A model generated the notes under the pieces. The model saw nothing but the letters and a program-made list of their open reading frames with translations, ran no database searches and had not been told where the DNA came from. Shown here piece after piece: positions 50,434 through 57,873 of a DNA stretch of 64,000 nt. Position 1 is the first letter of the stretch. Each line of letters opens with the position of its first letter. A program made the position numbers and the translations under genes. The stretch comes from Fluviibacter sp048859965 (GTDB taxonomy: Bacteria; Pseudomonadota; Gammaproteobacteria; Burkholderiales; Rhodocyclaceae). The stretch spans positions 1 to 64,000 of the forward strand of contig JBLIZO010000015.1 in assembly GCA_048859965.1 (NCBI GenBank), read 5' to 3'.

Positions 50434-51671
50434 CGCCTGACTGTAAGCAACGTACTCATGCCGCCATTCGGTGGTTCCTGACGCCGCTATGCGCTGTGGT
50501 GCTCATTGCCTGTAGCACGCCGCCGCGCAAACCAGCGCTGAACGATACCTCGCTGCAATCGGCCACCATCGATGGGCTTGCCGATGTGCGCTTTGTGCCG
50601 AGTACCCCGGAGGGCGTCAATGCCTATCTGGGCGAATTGAAACGGATTGTGCCCCTGCGGGATAAAAATCCGGCCGGTACATCGCATTACCTGTCGCTCT
50701 CGGGTGGTGGCGACAATGGCGCTTTTGGCGCGGGTATCCTGGCCGGTTGGACGAAACGGGGCGATCGCCCCGTCTTTGATCAGGTGGTGGGTATCAGTAC
50801 CGGATCGCTGGTTGCGCCATTTGCGTTCCTGGGGTCGGATTACGATGCCCAACTCAAGGCGGTGTTCACCACCGTCACACCAGGTGATATCTACAAACAG
50901 CGCGGTCTCTACGCCATCATCTCCGGGGATTCTCTGGCCGATAACACGCCCCTGCTACGCTTGATTGAAAAGCATATCGATCAGGCCATGCTGGAGCAGA
51001 TCGCGCAAGCCTATGAGCAGGAAGGACGTTTGCTGCTCATCGGCACCACCAACATCGATACCGGGCAACTGGTTGTCTGGAACATGGGGCATATTGCCGC
51101 ACAGCGATCGGAAGCCAGCGCCGCATTGTTCCATCGCGTGATGCTGGCCTCTGCTGCAGTACCCGGGATGTTCCCCGCCGCGTTGTTTGATGCCGAGGTC
51201 AATGGTCAGGCGTACCATGAGCTGCATGTGGATGGCGGCCTGTCGGTGCAGATCTATCTGTATCCGGCGGCTGTGAGTAAAAAGGCTATCGCGCAAGGCA
51301 TTATCAAGCCGCGTAAACGCGAGGCGTACATCATCCGCAATGCCACCATCTCGGTAGGTTCTGAGAACACCGAACCCAGCAGTTTGGGTGTGTTAACGCG
51401 CTCCTACAAAAAAATTATTCAGGCACAGGGCGTGGGTAATCTGTACCAGATTTACCAGATCGCTCAGCGTGACAAGGTGGGCTTCAATCTGGCCTTTATT
51501 GGTGACGATTTCAAAGCGCCGCACCCGGATGAATTCGACCAGGGTTACATGAAAGCTCTGTTCGCCTATGGCTATCAGAAAGCCCTGAGCGGCTACCCGT
51601 GGGGCAAATCGCCGCCGGGCTTTGATGAAAGCACACGTGAAGATATTCAGGCGCAAAGCCGCCGCAACTAA
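50430..51671 (+). CDS. patatin-like phospholipase lipoprotein
   Basis: A 413-residue predicted lipoprotein. The lipobox LIAC ends at Cys28, the oxyanion loop SGGGDNGAFG is at 91-100, the nucleophile Ser123 lies in GISTG, and the catalytic Asp268 is in DGG. This is a full patatin Ser-Asp dyad, so acyl hydrolase activity on lipids is expected. As a lipoprotein it should be anchored to a membrane facing the periplasm. It overlaps the DUF4239 gene by 4 nt and ends at a strong terminator. The substrate is not known. Confidence 0.88.
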   Translation: MTPDCKQRTHAAIRWFLTPLCAVVLIACSTPPRKPALNDTSLQSATIDGLADVRFVPSTPEGVNAYLGELKRIVPLRDKNPAGTSHYLSLSGGGDNGAFGAGILAGWTKRGDRPVFDQVVGISTGSLVAPFAFLGSDYDAQLKAVFTTVTPGDIYKQRGLYAIISGDSLADNTPLLRLIEKHIDQAMLEQIAQAYEQEGRLLLIGTTNIDTGQLVVWNMGHIAAQRSEASAALFHRVMLASAAVPGMFPAALFDAEVNGQAYHELHVDGGLSVQIYLYPAAVSKKAIAQGIIKPRKREAYIIRNATISVGSENTEPSSLGVLTRSYKKIIQAQGVGNLYQIYQIAQRDKVGFNLAFIGDDFKAPHPDEFDQGYMKALFAYGYQKALSGYPWGKSPPGFDESTREDIQAQSRRN

Positions 51672-51727
51672 GCGGCGGCACCCTTACAAATCGTTACCGA
51701 TTCAGGTTGCTTGATGAATCTGGGTAG

Positions 51728-51762
51728 AACCCTTCGGACAATTTATTGTCCGAAGGGTTTTT
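51728..51762. terminator. terminator between patatin lipoprotein gene and fpr
   Basis: AACCCTTCGGACAA (51728-51741), loop TTTA, TTGTCCGAAGGGTT (51746-51759), a perfect 14-bp stem followed by TTT (51758-51762 all T). Convergent position suits both flanking genes. Confidence 0.88.
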
Positions 51763-51783
51763 GCGTGGTTGTCGGGTAAACGC

Positions 51784-52560
51784 TTATTTCTCGACGAAGG
51801 CGCGTTCGATCACGTAGTCGCCCTGTACACCGCGCTTGGGCGAGATATGGAATCCGAAGCGGTCGAGCATGTTGCTGGTGTCTTCCAGCATGGCGGGGCT
51901 ACCGCAGATCATACCGCGATCAGTTTCGGGGTTCAGTGGCGTAATACCCAAGTCGGCGAATAATTTGCCCGATTCGATGAGGTCGGTCAGACGGCCCTGG
52001 TTTTTGTAGGCTTCGCGGGTGACGGTTGGGTAATACAACAGCTTCTTGCAGACTTCGTCGCCGAAGTATTCGTTGAGCGGCAGGACTTCGGTGATGAAGC
52101 GCTCGTAGGCCAGCTCGCTGACGGTTCGCACGCCATGGATCAGGATGAGTTGTTCATACTGTTCATAGGCTTCCGGGTCCTGAATCAGACTCATAAAGGG
52201 TGCCAGACCGGTGCCAGTGGAGAACATGAAGAGGCGTTTGCCCGGTTTCAGATCGGACAACACGAGGGTACCGGTGGGCTTTTTGCTGACCAGCAGTTTG
52301 TCACCAACCTTAATGTGCTGAAGAATCGAGGTCAAAGGGCCGTCGGGCACCTTGATGCTGAAAAACTCCAGGTGTTCTTCGTAGTTGGGGCTGGCGATAC
52401 TGTAAGCCCGCATCAGTGGGCGGCCGTTGACTTCCAGGCCGATCATGACGAATTGCCCGTTCTCGAACCTTAAGCCCGCGTCGCGGGTGGTTTTGAAGCT
52501 GAACAGGGATTCGTTCCAATGATAGACATCGGTGACGGTTTCTTCGATGTAGTTGCTCAT
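51784..52560 (-). CDS. fpr: ferredoxin-NADP(+) reductase
   Basis: A 258-residue FAD enzyme exchanging electrons between NADPH and ferredoxin or flavodoxin. The FAD motif RAYSIASPN is near residues 51-59, the NADP site FSTGTGLAPFMS near 112, and the C-terminal FVEK tail matches the subclass found in proteobacteria. It has no near gene partners: it converges with the patatin lipoprotein gene and diverges from the MscS-type channel gene. Confidence 0.94.
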   Translation of the reverse strand: MSNYIEETVTDVYHWNESLFSFKTTRDAGLRFENGQFVMIGLEVNGRPLMRAYSIASPNYEEHLEFFSIKVPDGPLTSILQHIKVGDKLLVSKKPTGTLVLSDLKPGKRLFMFSTGTGLAPFMSLIQDPEAYEQYEQLILIHGVRTVSELAYERFITEVLPLNEYFGDEVCKKLLYYPTVTREAYKNQGRLTDLIESGKLFADLGITPLNPETDRGMICGSPAMLEDTSNMLDRFGFHISPKRGVQGDYVIERAFVEK

Positions 52561-52702
52561 AACAGGGCTTTGTGCGGTGCAAAACTCGTTATTTTACTGA
52601 TCGTCCGACAAAATTAAATAACTTTTAGTCATAAAGTATCCTTTTGCGGCGCGATGTTTTGTATACGTCATAATGGGCGTTTTGCAGCCGGGTTGATACG
52701 AC

Positions 52703-55048
52703 ATGCGGAACCTTCAGCGCTTTGGGATTTGGGCTTTTGTTATGGGGCTGGCGCTCTGGTTGGGTGCCGCTGCTGCCCAGATGCCGCAGCTTCTGCCGGT
52801 CAAGCCGGCGCCTGCGCCCAAGCCGGTCAGTGCCACGGCGGTTGATCCCGCCAAAGAGCTGGCGGATGCTCAGAGCCGATTCAACGAAAGCCGTGAGACG
52901 CTGGCGCGTATACGCGTACAGCTTAATCGTGCGGGATTGCCAAACGAGGTGCGTAACGAGCAGCTCAAGCAGTTCAATCTGCGTCAGACCCTGACTGACC
53001 GTTATGCCCAGCAGGTGGAATATCTGAAGCAGTTGCAGGTGCTGGAACAGAACATCAGTGATGCACAGCAGCAGTTGTCCACTTGGGCGCCGCCCGCCGG
53101 TGAGCCGCCCTGGCCAGTGAGTGTCGGGGACAAGTTGCGTAGCGAGATGCTGACCTATCAGACGCAGATCAATCAGCTTGGCAGCGAATCGACTGCGCTT
53201 TCGAAACAGATCATCGATCTGGGGCGTCAGCAGAACGATGCCGAGGTGCAGTTGCGCCAATTGCAGGAAAAGCTCGGTGCGCTCGATGCGGGGGGTATGG
53301 CCAAGCTGAGCGATAGCGCCCGTACAACGCTTGAGATAAAACGAGTTGAACTGGCGCTGAAAAGCGCCATTCTGCTACGTTACGATCTGAATCGTCGGCT
53401 GAAGGACAAGCAACGTACCTTGCAGGAATTGCGTCTGGCGACTCTCGAGAAGACTTGGGCTTATTACGACGGCCGCTTTGATCTGTCGCCCGAAGTGCTC
53501 GATGCTGCCCGAGCCGAGTTGCAGAAGTCGATGGATCAGAACCGCGATCTGGAAATTGGTGCGCTCAGTCGTTTTGATGCGGCCGCTGCGCGTTTAACGC
53601 AGGCGAAAAACCAGTACGATGCCCTGAATCCCGACAAAACGCCTGCCGAAAAATTACGCCGGGCGCGGGCGGCGCTGGATATTGCTCAGGCAGATGAAAT
53701 CACTGCGCGTAGCGAGGTCGATCGCCTGCGGCAGTTGATCGAACTGGCGAGCTATACTCAGCAAGTCTGGGATGCACGCGCCCAAATTTATGCGACGCCA
53801 CGGCCCGATGCCGCGAAAATGGCCGAAATCGCGCAGCGTGTGCAGATTGGCCGGTTACGTACGGATGAGGCGCGTGGCTTTTTACAGCAGACGCTGAGTA
53901 GTCGTGAGCAGGAGGCCTTCGATTTGCGCAAGGCGATGCTGACGTATAAAGACGGTCTTGATCGGCAGGTGGCTACCGCGCGGCTGCAGGCCGCGAACGC
54001 ACAGACAGACATGGCGCGTTCGGTGTTGGCCGCGCTGGAAAACTTTGACCAGTTTCTTCGATTGTTACAGATCGAACTGGGCGTGTCTGAAGACAAGAAA
54101 AGCTGGTCCGAACGGGCGCTGGGCTATTGGCAACGCGCGGAAGATCTGGGCAGCAAAGTCTGGCGTTATGAGCTGTTTACCGTGGATGATCAGATCGTCG
54201 CCGATGGCAAGGAGGTGAAAACCACGCGGAGTGTGACGGTGGGCAAGAGTATCGGCGCCATTGGTATTCTGCTGTTTGGTTTTCTGATGGTGTCATGGCT
54301 GATTCGTGCGGCCATCGGCATCGCCGAACGCCGTATCGGGTTGAAAGCCTCCGTGGCGACTTTGATTCGTCGCTGGTTAATGCTCATCGCTACGGCAACG
54401 CTGATCGTGCTGAGCTTTAATTTAGTGCAGATTCCCTTGAGTGTTTTTGCCTTTCTGGGTGGGGCGTTGGCGATTGGTGTGGGCTTTGGCACCCAGAATT
54501 TGCTCAAGAATCTGATCAGCGGGGTCATGTTGCTGGTTGAACGCCCGATCCGCATTGGCGATCTGGTGGAAATTGACAATGTCCGTGGGCGGGTGACGTC
54601 GATCGGTATCCGCTTCTCGACGATTCATGGTTCGGATGGGATCGATACGTTGATTCCTAATAGCGAATTGGTTGAGAAAAAGCTGACGAATTGGACCTAC
54701 GGCAACCCGGCGGCTCGGCGCGAAATCCGTGTGGGTGTTGCCTATGGTTCAGACCCATTACAGGTACAGACTCTTTTGCAGGATGTCGCATCCGGGCACC
54801 CTGGGGTAATGCCATTACCGGCGCCGATGGTGGTGCTGGACGATTTTGCCGAAAGCGCCTTGTTGTTCACGCTGCGTTTCTGGGTGCGCCTGGATCAGGG
54901 ACTGGATGGGCGCGTGATCGATAGCGATCTGCGCTGCCGGGTTCTACAGAAATTGGCCGAGGCGGGGATTGACATTCCGTTCCCACAGCGCGATGTGCAT
55001 GTGGTGGGTGTGTCGGAATGTATGCATAAAACCGACAGCGGTGGCTGA
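52703..55048 (+). CDS. large mechanosensitive channel (MscS/MscK-like)
   Basis: A 781-residue MscS-superfamily protein. A signal peptide (about 1-26) leads into a long, Gln/Arg/Leu-rich coiled-coil periplasmic region (about 45-470). Membrane helices follow near 515-540 and 555-600, and the MscS pore and beta domain (about 590-760) contains FLGGALAIGVGFGTQNLLKN and RPIRIGDLVEI. The layout resembles MscK/KefA-type channels, which gate on membrane tension; here the membrane part is shorter. It is followed by the structured intergenic region at 55050-55500. Confidence 0.88.
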   Translation: MRNLQRFGIWAFVMGLALWLGAAAAQMPQLLPVKPAPAPKPVSATAVDPAKELADAQSRFNESRETLARIRVQLNRAGLPNEVRNEQLKQFNLRQTLTDRYAQQVEYLKQLQVLEQNISDAQQQLSTWAPPAGEPPWPVSVGDKLRSEMLTYQTQINQLGSESTALSKQIIDLGRQQNDAEVQLRQLQEKLGALDAGGMAKLSDSARTTLEIKRVELALKSAILLRYDLNRRLKDKQRTLQELRLATLEKTWAYYDGRFDLSPEVLDAARAELQKSMDQNRDLEIGALSRFDAAAARLTQAKNQYDALNPDKTPAEKLRRARAALDIAQADEITARSEVDRLRQLIELASYTQQVWDARAQIYATPRPDAAKMAEIAQRVQIGRLRTDEARGFLQQTLSSREQEAFDLRKAMLTYKDGLDRQVATARLQAANAQTDMARSVLAALENFDQFLRLLQIELGVSEDKKSWSERALGYWQRAEDLGSKVWRYELFTVDDQIVADGKEVKTTRSVTVGKSIGAIGILLFGFLMVSWLIRAAIGIAERRIGLKASVATLIRRWLMLIATATLIVLSFNLVQIPLSVFAFLGGALAIGVGFGTQNLLKNLISGVMLLVERPIRIGDLVEIDNVRGRVTSIGIRFSTIHGSDGIDTLIPNSELVEKKLTNWTYGNPAARREIRVGVAYGSDPLQVQTLLQDVASGHPGVMPLPAPMVVLDDFAESALLFTLRFWVRLDQGLDGRVIDSDLRCRVLQKLAEAGIDIPFPQRDVHVVGVSECMHKTDSGG

Positions 55049-55103
55049 TCGGGTTCGAATGAAGACTTTTTGACGCATATCAATTTATTGTGCATGAATA
55101 AAC

Positions 55104-55131
55104 TTGTTTCCTGATGTGAAAGTTGTAGGAT
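55104..55131 (+). promoter_or_regulatory. promoter candidate for the intergenic RNA
   Basis: TTGTTT (55104-55109), 16-nt spacer, TAGGAT (55126-55131). An alternative TTGACG (55070-55075) with ATGAAT lies further upstream. Both point toward the structured region. Confidence 0.35.
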
Positions 55132-55137
55132 GTACTC

Positions 55138-55332
55138 AAAGACTCCAAAAGGAGCGTGGGGAGACAAGGTGCAAGTCCCCGAATTCCGTTGAGAGCTGTT
55201 GAGTCCGATTCGGGTCAGTCGCTGTGTCTGTCAGCCAATAGGTGGCGGAGGGCGATTGAGGGAGCGGTAGGTGGCGTCAGGAAACGACTAAAAAGGTAGG
55301 TTGAAAGGCAGGGTAGTTCCCTGCCTTTTTTT
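55138..55332 (+). ncRNA. candidate structured non-coding RNA ending in a terminator
   Basis: About 195 nt without a convincing reading frame. CTCC-AAAA-GGAG forms a small hairpin, then GGGGA (55158-55162) can pair with TCCCC (55176-55180), while CCCGAAT (55178-55184) can pair with ATTCGGG (55208-55214). The two pairings share three C's and so exclude each other. TAGGTGGCG is repeated (55239 and 55268). The class is not identified. Confidence 0.45.
55304..55332 (+). terminator. terminator of the intergenic RNA
   Basis: AAAGGCAGGG (55304-55313), loop TAGTT, CCCTGCCTTT (55319-55328), then TTTT. A 10-bp perfect stem with a good U-tract, ending about 200 nt before mrpE. Confidence 0.88.
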
Positions 55333-55458
55333 ATCGGCGCGTGCCAGATCCATGAGGGATGGGAGAACGTGGTCTGTCTGCAAATGCTGCGCCGCACACA
55401 GCAGAATTGCTTTGGTGGCATAATTGTCTGCAGATACAGGGTGAAACAAGGAGGCCGC

Positions 55459-55533
55459 GTGTATTTTTCGATTCTGCGGGTCAGTGCTTGGGATGTCGAA
55501 GTACCGATACAGGTGCATTGCGAGGCCTTATGA
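55459..55533 (+). CDS. 24-residue leader ORF coupled to mrpE
   Basis: A GTG at 55459 stands 4 nt after a perfect AAGGAGG (55448-55454). The frame runs 24 codons (product starts MYFSILRVSAWDVEV) to TGA at 55531-55533, which overlaps the mrpE ATG as ATGA, the same architecture used between the structural genes downstream. An in-frame ATG at 55384 would give 49 residues. No family is recognised; it may act through translational coupling rather than as a protein. Confidence 0.45.
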   Translation: MYFSILRVSAWDVEVPIQVHCEAL

Positions 55534-56015
55534 CGCGCGATCAAATGGCTGCCTGTAGCCGGTTTTCTGGCTTGTTCCTGATCTGGTTGGCGCTGATGAC
55601 GTGGTCGCCCGCGTCGTGGGCCGTAGGTGTGCTGGCGGCCCTTGCTGCAACGTGGTGGAGTCTGCGTCTGTTGCCCCCGGCGGCTGCCGGTATTCGCTTT
55701 GGGTTGATGTGTCTGCTGGTGCCGCGCTTCCTCTGGCAGTCTTTGCTGGCCGGATGGGATGTGGCGCTACGTGCGTTGAACCCGAAGATGCCGCTCAAGA
55801 CAGGTTTCATCACTTTCCGCTGCACGTACCAGAAGGCCTTTGCGCACGACAGTTTTGCGACGGTCACCAGCCTGTTACCCGGCACCTTGCCATGTGACGA
55901 TAACGATGGCGTCCTGCTTTACCACTGTCTTGATCTGGATCAACCGGTTGTGGCTCAGCTTGCCGAAGAGGCCCGACGGCTGGCGCCGGTATTCGGGGAA
56001 CAAACCGATGGCTGA
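55530..56015 (+). CDS. mrpE: Mrp-type Na+/H+ antiporter subunit E
   Basis: A 161-residue MnhE/MrpE-family membrane subunit of a multisubunit cation/proton antiporter. Two hydrophobic stretches at the N-terminus (FLIWLALMTWSPASWAVGVL) are followed by LLPGTLPCDD, a family motif, and a soluble C-terminal part. MrpE is needed for assembly in Bacillus-type complexes. It is first in the operon, where canonical Mrp operons begin with mrpA. It overlaps mrpF by 8 nt. Confidence 0.88.
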   Translation: MTRDQMAACSRFSGLFLIWLALMTWSPASWAVGVLAALAATWWSLRLLPPAAAGIRFGLMCLLVPRFLWQSLLAGWDVALRALNPKMPLKTGFITFRCTYQKAFAHDSFATVTSLLPGTLPCDDNDGVLLYHCLDLDQPVVAQLAEEARRLAPVFGEQTDG

Positions 56016-56292
56016 TTTTTTCATGGGCGCCGCCTTGCTGGTGCTGTTGCTGACGGCGATTGGTCTGTTCCGGCTGCTGCGTGGTCCGGGGCAGGCAGAC
56101 CGGGTGATGTCGGCACAGATTTTCGGCACCGGTGGCGTTGCCGTCCTGCTGCTGGTTGCTGCAGCGGGTGAGATTGCCGCGCTGGATGTGGCGCTGCTTC
56201 TGGCGCTGTTGTCGGCTTTTGTGTCACTGGCTTTCGCCGTTTTTGCCGATCGATCCAACGTATCCGCTGCGTCGGGCAGGGGGGGCGAATGA
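56008..56292 (+). CDS. mrpF: Mrp-type antiporter subunit F
   Basis: A 94-residue, three-helix MnhF/PhaF-family protein with the family motif RLLRGPGQADRVMSAQIFGTGG. In Mrp complexes this small subunit sits with MrpE and MrpG in the membrane. ATG 56008 overlaps the end of mrpE by 8 nt, and its own stop overlaps mrpG by 4 nt, so translation is coupled through the series. Confidence 0.88.
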   Translation: MADFFMGAALLVLLLTAIGLFRLLRGPGQADRVMSAQIFGTGGVAVLLLVAAAGEIAALDVALLLALLSAFVSLAFAVFADRSNVSAASGRGGE

Positions 56293-56585
56293 GCCTGCTG
56301 CTGGATGCCTGGAGTGTGGTGGCCGTATCTGCCGGCGTGTTCTTTTTTCTGGCGGGAACCGTCGGCCTGTTGCGTTTTCCCGATGCGTTAACGCGCCTGC
56401 ACGCCTTAACCAAGGCCGATAATCTGGGCCTGGGGCTGATCGTTTTCGGTCTGCTGCCCCAAATGAACGATGTGCTGTCGGCGGCCAAGCTCATCGTTGT
56501 CTGGTTGCTCGTGCTGGTAGGCGGTGCGGTTGTTTCGCAACGGATTGCCCGTCTGGCCCGTCAGGCGGCGGAGATTGAGCAATGA
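56289..56585 (+). CDS. mrpG: Mrp-type antiporter subunit G
   Basis: A 98-residue MnhG/PhaG-family membrane protein. The signature FFFLAGTVGLLRFPDALTRLHA, TKADNLG and C-terminal helix are clear. MrpG-type subunits belong to the E-F-G module shared with membrane-bound hydrogenases. Coupled at both ends by 4-nt overlaps (ATGA). Confidence 0.9.
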   Translation: MSLLLDAWSVVAVSAGVFFFLAGTVGLLRFPDALTRLHALTKADNLGLGLIVFGLLPQMNDVLSAAKLIVVWLLVLVGGAVVSQRIARLARQAAEIEQ

Positions 56586-57523
56586 TCGAAATCGGGTTTG
56601 ATCTCGTGCTCTGGTTGCTCGTGCTGGGTATCGCCGGTTGGGTGATCCGCGTGCGCGACACATTTGCTGCAGTGCTTGGCTACATTGTGTATGGGTTGTT
56701 GCTGGCGCTGCTCTGGGTGCGTCTGGCGGCGCCGGATGCGGCATTGACCGAAGCGGTCATTGGCGCTTTGGGCGGTGTCCTGCTGTTACGCGCAGCCATC
56801 CGTTTGCGGCCGACGGCGGTGCGGGACGAATACGTACGGCCCGGGCTGTCTATCCGCCTGGGGACGGCGGTGTTTTGTAGTGTTGTCGTGGCCGGACTGG
56901 CCTGGGGCGTGATGGCTTTGCCCGACCCGGCACCGACATTGGCGCCGGCGGTTTTGAGCCATCAGGGTGCAACGGGGCTGGGTAATTCTGTGACGGCGGT
57001 CTTGTTGGCCTTCCGTGCGACGGATACCTTGCTGGAAGCCGTGGTGCTTATTTTTGCACTGGTCGCTGTCTGGTCGCTTGCACCGGACAATGCCTGGGGT
57101 GGTGTGCCCGGCCAGGCACGTGGCACGATGGTCGTGCCGGGCAGGCCTTATCTGGCACGCCTGCTGCCGCCCGTGGGTGCTGTTGTGGCGGTGTATATGT
57201 TCTGGGTGGGCGCGGACCTGCCGGGTGGAAAATTCCAGGCCGGTGCACTGCTGGCGGCCATGTGGTTACTGGCGACCTTGGCCGGGTTGTCGTCACCGCC
57301 CCCGGTCAGTTGTCGTGTGCTACGTCTTTGGGTGATTGTCGGTACCCTTGTTTTTGTGGCGATTGGCGCGCTCGGCGTACTGACTGCGGGCGCCTTTCTG
57401 GCTTATCCGGAGCGCGTTGCCAAGCCACTCATCCTGATCATTGAGGCTGCATCGATGGTATCGATTGGCGTGACGCTGGGGCTGTTAGTGGTCGGTTACC
57501 CGGAACAGAGAGGGAATGTATGA
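56582..57523 (+). CDS. fused MbhD/MbhE-MnhB antiporter subunit
   Basis: A 313-residue membrane protein combining modules that are separate elsewhere. Residues about 5-80 match the DUF4040/MbhD type (IRVRDTFAAVLGYIVYG), about 125-165 the MbhE type (LGNSVTAVLLAFRATDTLLE), and about 190-310 the MnhB type (RPYLARLLPPVGAVVAVY). In canonical Mrp the first two belong to the C-terminus of MrpA, and MrpB is separate. Here they form one polypeptide with no MrpA N-terminal proton channel. It overlaps mrpG and mrpC by 4 nt. Confidence 0.82.
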   Translation: MIEIGFDLVLWLLVLGIAGWVIRVRDTFAAVLGYIVYGLLLALLWVRLAAPDAALTEAVIGALGGVLLLRAAIRLRPTAVRDEYVRPGLSIRLGTAVFCSVVVAGLAWGVMALPDPAPTLAPAVLSHQGATGLGNSVTAVLLAFRATDTLLEAVVLIFALVAVWSLAPDNAWGGVPGQARGTMVVPGRPYLARLLPPVGAVVAVYMFWVGADLPGGKFQAGALLAAMWLLATLAGLSSPPPVSCRVLRLWVIVGTLVFVAIGALGVLTAGAFLAYPERVAKPLILIIEAASMVSIGVTLGLLVVGYPEQRGNV

Positions 57524-57873
57524 CGGCCAGTACGCTGTTCGGATTGGGCGCAGCGCTCCTGGTGGGGTTGGGTTTGTATGGGGTGATCATTAACCCGCAA
57601 CCCCTGCGCAAAATTGTGGCCTTCAATCTCATCGGTTCGGGTGTGTTTCTGCTGTTTGGCGTAGCTGCCAAACGCGGGGCGGCCTTGGGCCTGGGTGGCG
57701 ATCCTGTACCGCAGGCGCTGGTGATCACCGGGATTGTCGTCGCTTTCGCGGCGACGGCGGTCGCAGTCAGCCTGCTCTTGCGGCTGTATGCGGCGGGCGG
57801 GGTGACCGCGCTTGATGACCCGCACCAGCCGGTTGACGCGCCCAAGGATATACAGGAGCGCAAGGCGCCATGA
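57520..57873 (+). CDS. mrpC: Mrp-type antiporter subunit C (NuoK-like)
   Basis: A 117-residue MnhC/NuoK-like membrane subunit with three helices. LYGVIINPQPLRKIVAFNLI and DPVPQALVITGIVVAFAATA are conserved across MrpC and NuoK. The acidic C-terminal tail (DDPHQPVDAPKDIQE) is variable. Coupled at both ends by 4-nt overlaps. Confidence 0.92.
   Translation: MTASTLFGLGAALLVGLGLYGVIINPQPLRKIVAFNLIGSGVFLLFGVAAKRGAALGLGGDPVPQALVITGIVVAFAATAVAVSLLLRLYAAGGVTALDDPHQPVDAPKDIQERKAP

Noticed and set aside
55051..55062. GGTTCGAAT-type T-loop sequence just after the MscS-like gene
   Set aside because: The other cloverleaf arms are absent, so a tRNA or tRNA remnant is not supported.
55168..55285. Cobalamin riboswitch in the intergenic RNA
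   Set aside because: Only two short stretches resemble the core and B12 box; the remaining conserved elements and a cobalamin-related gene are missing.
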